A DNA stretch of 64,000 bases from UBA2031 sp037189985 (GTDB taxonomy: Bacteria; Pseudomonadota; Gammaproteobacteria; Pseudomonadales; Moraxellaceae). Of this stretch, positions 62,967 through 64,000 are shown piece by piece (the stretch's first letter is position 1; each line of letters starts with the position of its first letter). A model generated the notes under the pieces. That model saw only the letters and a program-made list of their open reading frames with translations. It did no database searches and was not told the origin of the DNA. The stretch spans positions 253,372 through 317,371 of the forward strand of contig JBBCJX010000020.1 of NCBI GenBank assembly GCA_037189985.1, given 5' to 3'. The translations under genes were made by a program, and so were the position numbers.

Positions 62967-64000
62967 GTGAAATGGCCTTTTTCTCAACGTGGCGCGGTCC
63001 GGGCTTTGTCCCTGTTGCTGGGCTTGGTGGCTGGACTCATGCTCTTGCCCGCAATCAACCAGGCGGCAAGTCAGAGCCTGGATAAAATAGTGCTGGCTGA
63101 TATGAATGCTCCGCTGGGGGCCATACCCGTGCCTTTGGGGCTTACAGCTCTTGATGATACGGAAATGGCTCAGGTTAATGGTCAGGCACTATTCATGGCT
63201 TCGCATGAACGTAGCACGAGTGGCACCACGTATGATTTCTACAAAATGGGGTTGGATGCCCAACTCGACCTCAATCTCAATATCGCTGAACTGAAGCTGG
63301 GAGAGGACGCCAATGGCGTCGATCTTTGGATCAAGAATTTTTCCATGGGCTGTATTGCAGCGTCGGCCAATCCCACCACCAATGATTGCATCATAGCCGG
63401 TGGTATTCAGCAGAACACAGGATTGGCCACTACTGAAGCCGGCAAAGTCTTGAAGCCCTTTTCTCTGACCCGCCCATTTATCCAGATTGCTGTCAAAAAC
63501 GACAACAATCCTGCCCTGCGAGAAGTGGTAGGTATTCGCTTAGGAGCACAGAATGCCCAAGGCCCCTTCTCGGCGGGTAACTTTAACTCCTTCTCGGGCT
63601 ATATGTCGGGCTTAGCCAATCTGACCATGCAGGGGCAGGGAGGCGCCGGTACTCCTTGGATTTACTACGGCTCTTCCCCCAGTGGTTGTGGCAACAATAT
63701 GTGTCGAGGCGTGGCGCTGACACATGATTCAACATTCGAAAACGCCAACCGTTGGAATGATCTCAACCAAAGTGCCGGAAATCCGGCCTGTACCACGAGT
63801 ACTAGCAACACGAGCTGTACGGGGGGGTATAACTTCGGCTTCAATAACCAAACCTTGGTCGGCAATAACACTAGGGACTTCTTGGTGAGCTTCAGCACAA
63901 TCAGCAGAAGTGGCGCTACAGTGGCGGCCTCTGGCAAGCGCTTGAGTCAAGCCTTGGTATCTGGCCTGGACTTGGCGTCGGTGGCTGATGAATTAGGTGA
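62967..64000 (+). CDS. Secreted Cys-loop protein C with LDDTEMAQVNG motif (partial, 3' end outside window)
   Basis: The frame is open from 62871 to the window edge. The start was set at GTG 62967 because AGGAG lies 7 bases upstream and it gives a normal signal peptide (MKWPFSQRGAVRALSLLLGL...INQAA); an ATG at 62871 would add 32 residues without a ribosome site. After the signal come about 27 residues, then LTALDDTEMAQVNGQALF. DAQLDLNLNIAELKLGEDANGVDLWIKNFSMG is beta-like. Six cysteines seen so far form three pairs (spacings 11, 4 and 8). The protein continues beyond 64000, so total length and C-terminus are unknown. Confidence 0.65.
   Translation, partial: MKWPFSQRGAVRALSLLLGLVAGLMLLPAINQAASQSLDKIVLADMNAPLGAIPVPLGLTALDDTEMAQVNGQALFMASHERSTSGTTYDFYKMGLDAQLDLNLNIAELKLGEDANGVDLWIKNFSMGCIAASANPTTNDCIIAGGIQQNTGLATTEAGKVLKPFSLTRPFIQIAVKNDNNPALREVVGIRLGAQNAQGPFSAGNFNSFSGYMSGLANLTMQGQGGAGTPWIYYGSSPSGCGNNMCRGVALTHDSTFENANRWNDLNQSAGNPACTTSTSNTSCTGGYNFGFNNQTLVGNNTRDFLVSFSTISRSGATVAASGKRLSQALVSGLDLASVADELG

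Overview
The window is a continuous stretch of chromosome from a moderately GC-rich Gammaproteobacterium. The markers are rmf, rraA, the fused rRNA methyltransferase rlmKL, quinone-linked pyrD, nadK, a YeaC-like DUF1315 gene, DUF2797, pepN, and a gntR-prpB-prpC-acnD-prpF methylcitrate operon. Their content and order look like Pseudomonadales or Oceanospirillales, from the hydrocarbon- and lipid-degrading side; this placement is inference. I see no phage, insertion sequence, CRISPR array, tRNA or rRNA.

Layout. 1-6.7 kb: a DUF445 membrane protein (cut by the window edge), then acyl-CoA/lipid genes: a crotonase, a PaaX-type regulator, a fatty acid desaturase, an isomerase-like crotonase and an AidB-like acyl-CoA dehydrogenase. 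6.7-9.6 kb: flavohemoglobin hmp divergent from its activator norR, with three GT-N7-AC sites between them. 9.6-15.4 kb: nhaA, a secreted ComEA-like helix-hairpin-helix protein, a carboxylesterase, and a two-gene GMC oxidoreductase unit whose small subunit carries a Tat signal. 15.4-23.4 kb: a tightly coupled leucine/isovalerate operon liuR-liuA-liuB-liuC-liuD-aacS behind a perfect 18-bp palindrome. 23.5-32 kb: housekeeping and single genes (rraA, a Sel1-repeat protein, a META lipoprotein, mdh, a PTPS/QueD-like protein, an AraC regulator, fadH) and a REP-like palindrome.

32.2-40.9 kb: a coiled-coil protein, a PLP enzyme, a double cNMP-binding/rhodanese protein, nadK, DUF1315, a WLNxxFWANPE protein, DUF2797 and pepN. 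41.3-48.3 kb: an outer-membrane DUF1302 / DUF1329 / Ycf48-like / MMPL permease cluster that probably moves a hydrophobic compound across the envelope. 48.4-53.1 kb: pyrD, rmf (with a structured leader), rlmKL, a glutaredoxin-like protein and tatD. 53.3-60.2 kb: the methylcitrate operon for propionyl-CoA. 60.5-64 kb: three adjacent secreted proteins that share a post-signal LDDxE[ML]xxVxG motif and many short Cys-Xn-Cys loops; the third runs off the window.

Together the genes describe an organism that lives on fatty acids, branched acyl-CoAs and propionyl-CoA (liu, prp, fadH, crotonases, AidB-like, desaturase, esterase, GMC alcohol oxidase) and has an envelope transport system to match. The least explained parts are the three-gene Cys-loop family at the right edge, the DUF1302 cluster with its AT-rich core and duplicated upstream elements, and the cNMP/rhodanese protein with its coiled-coil neighbour.
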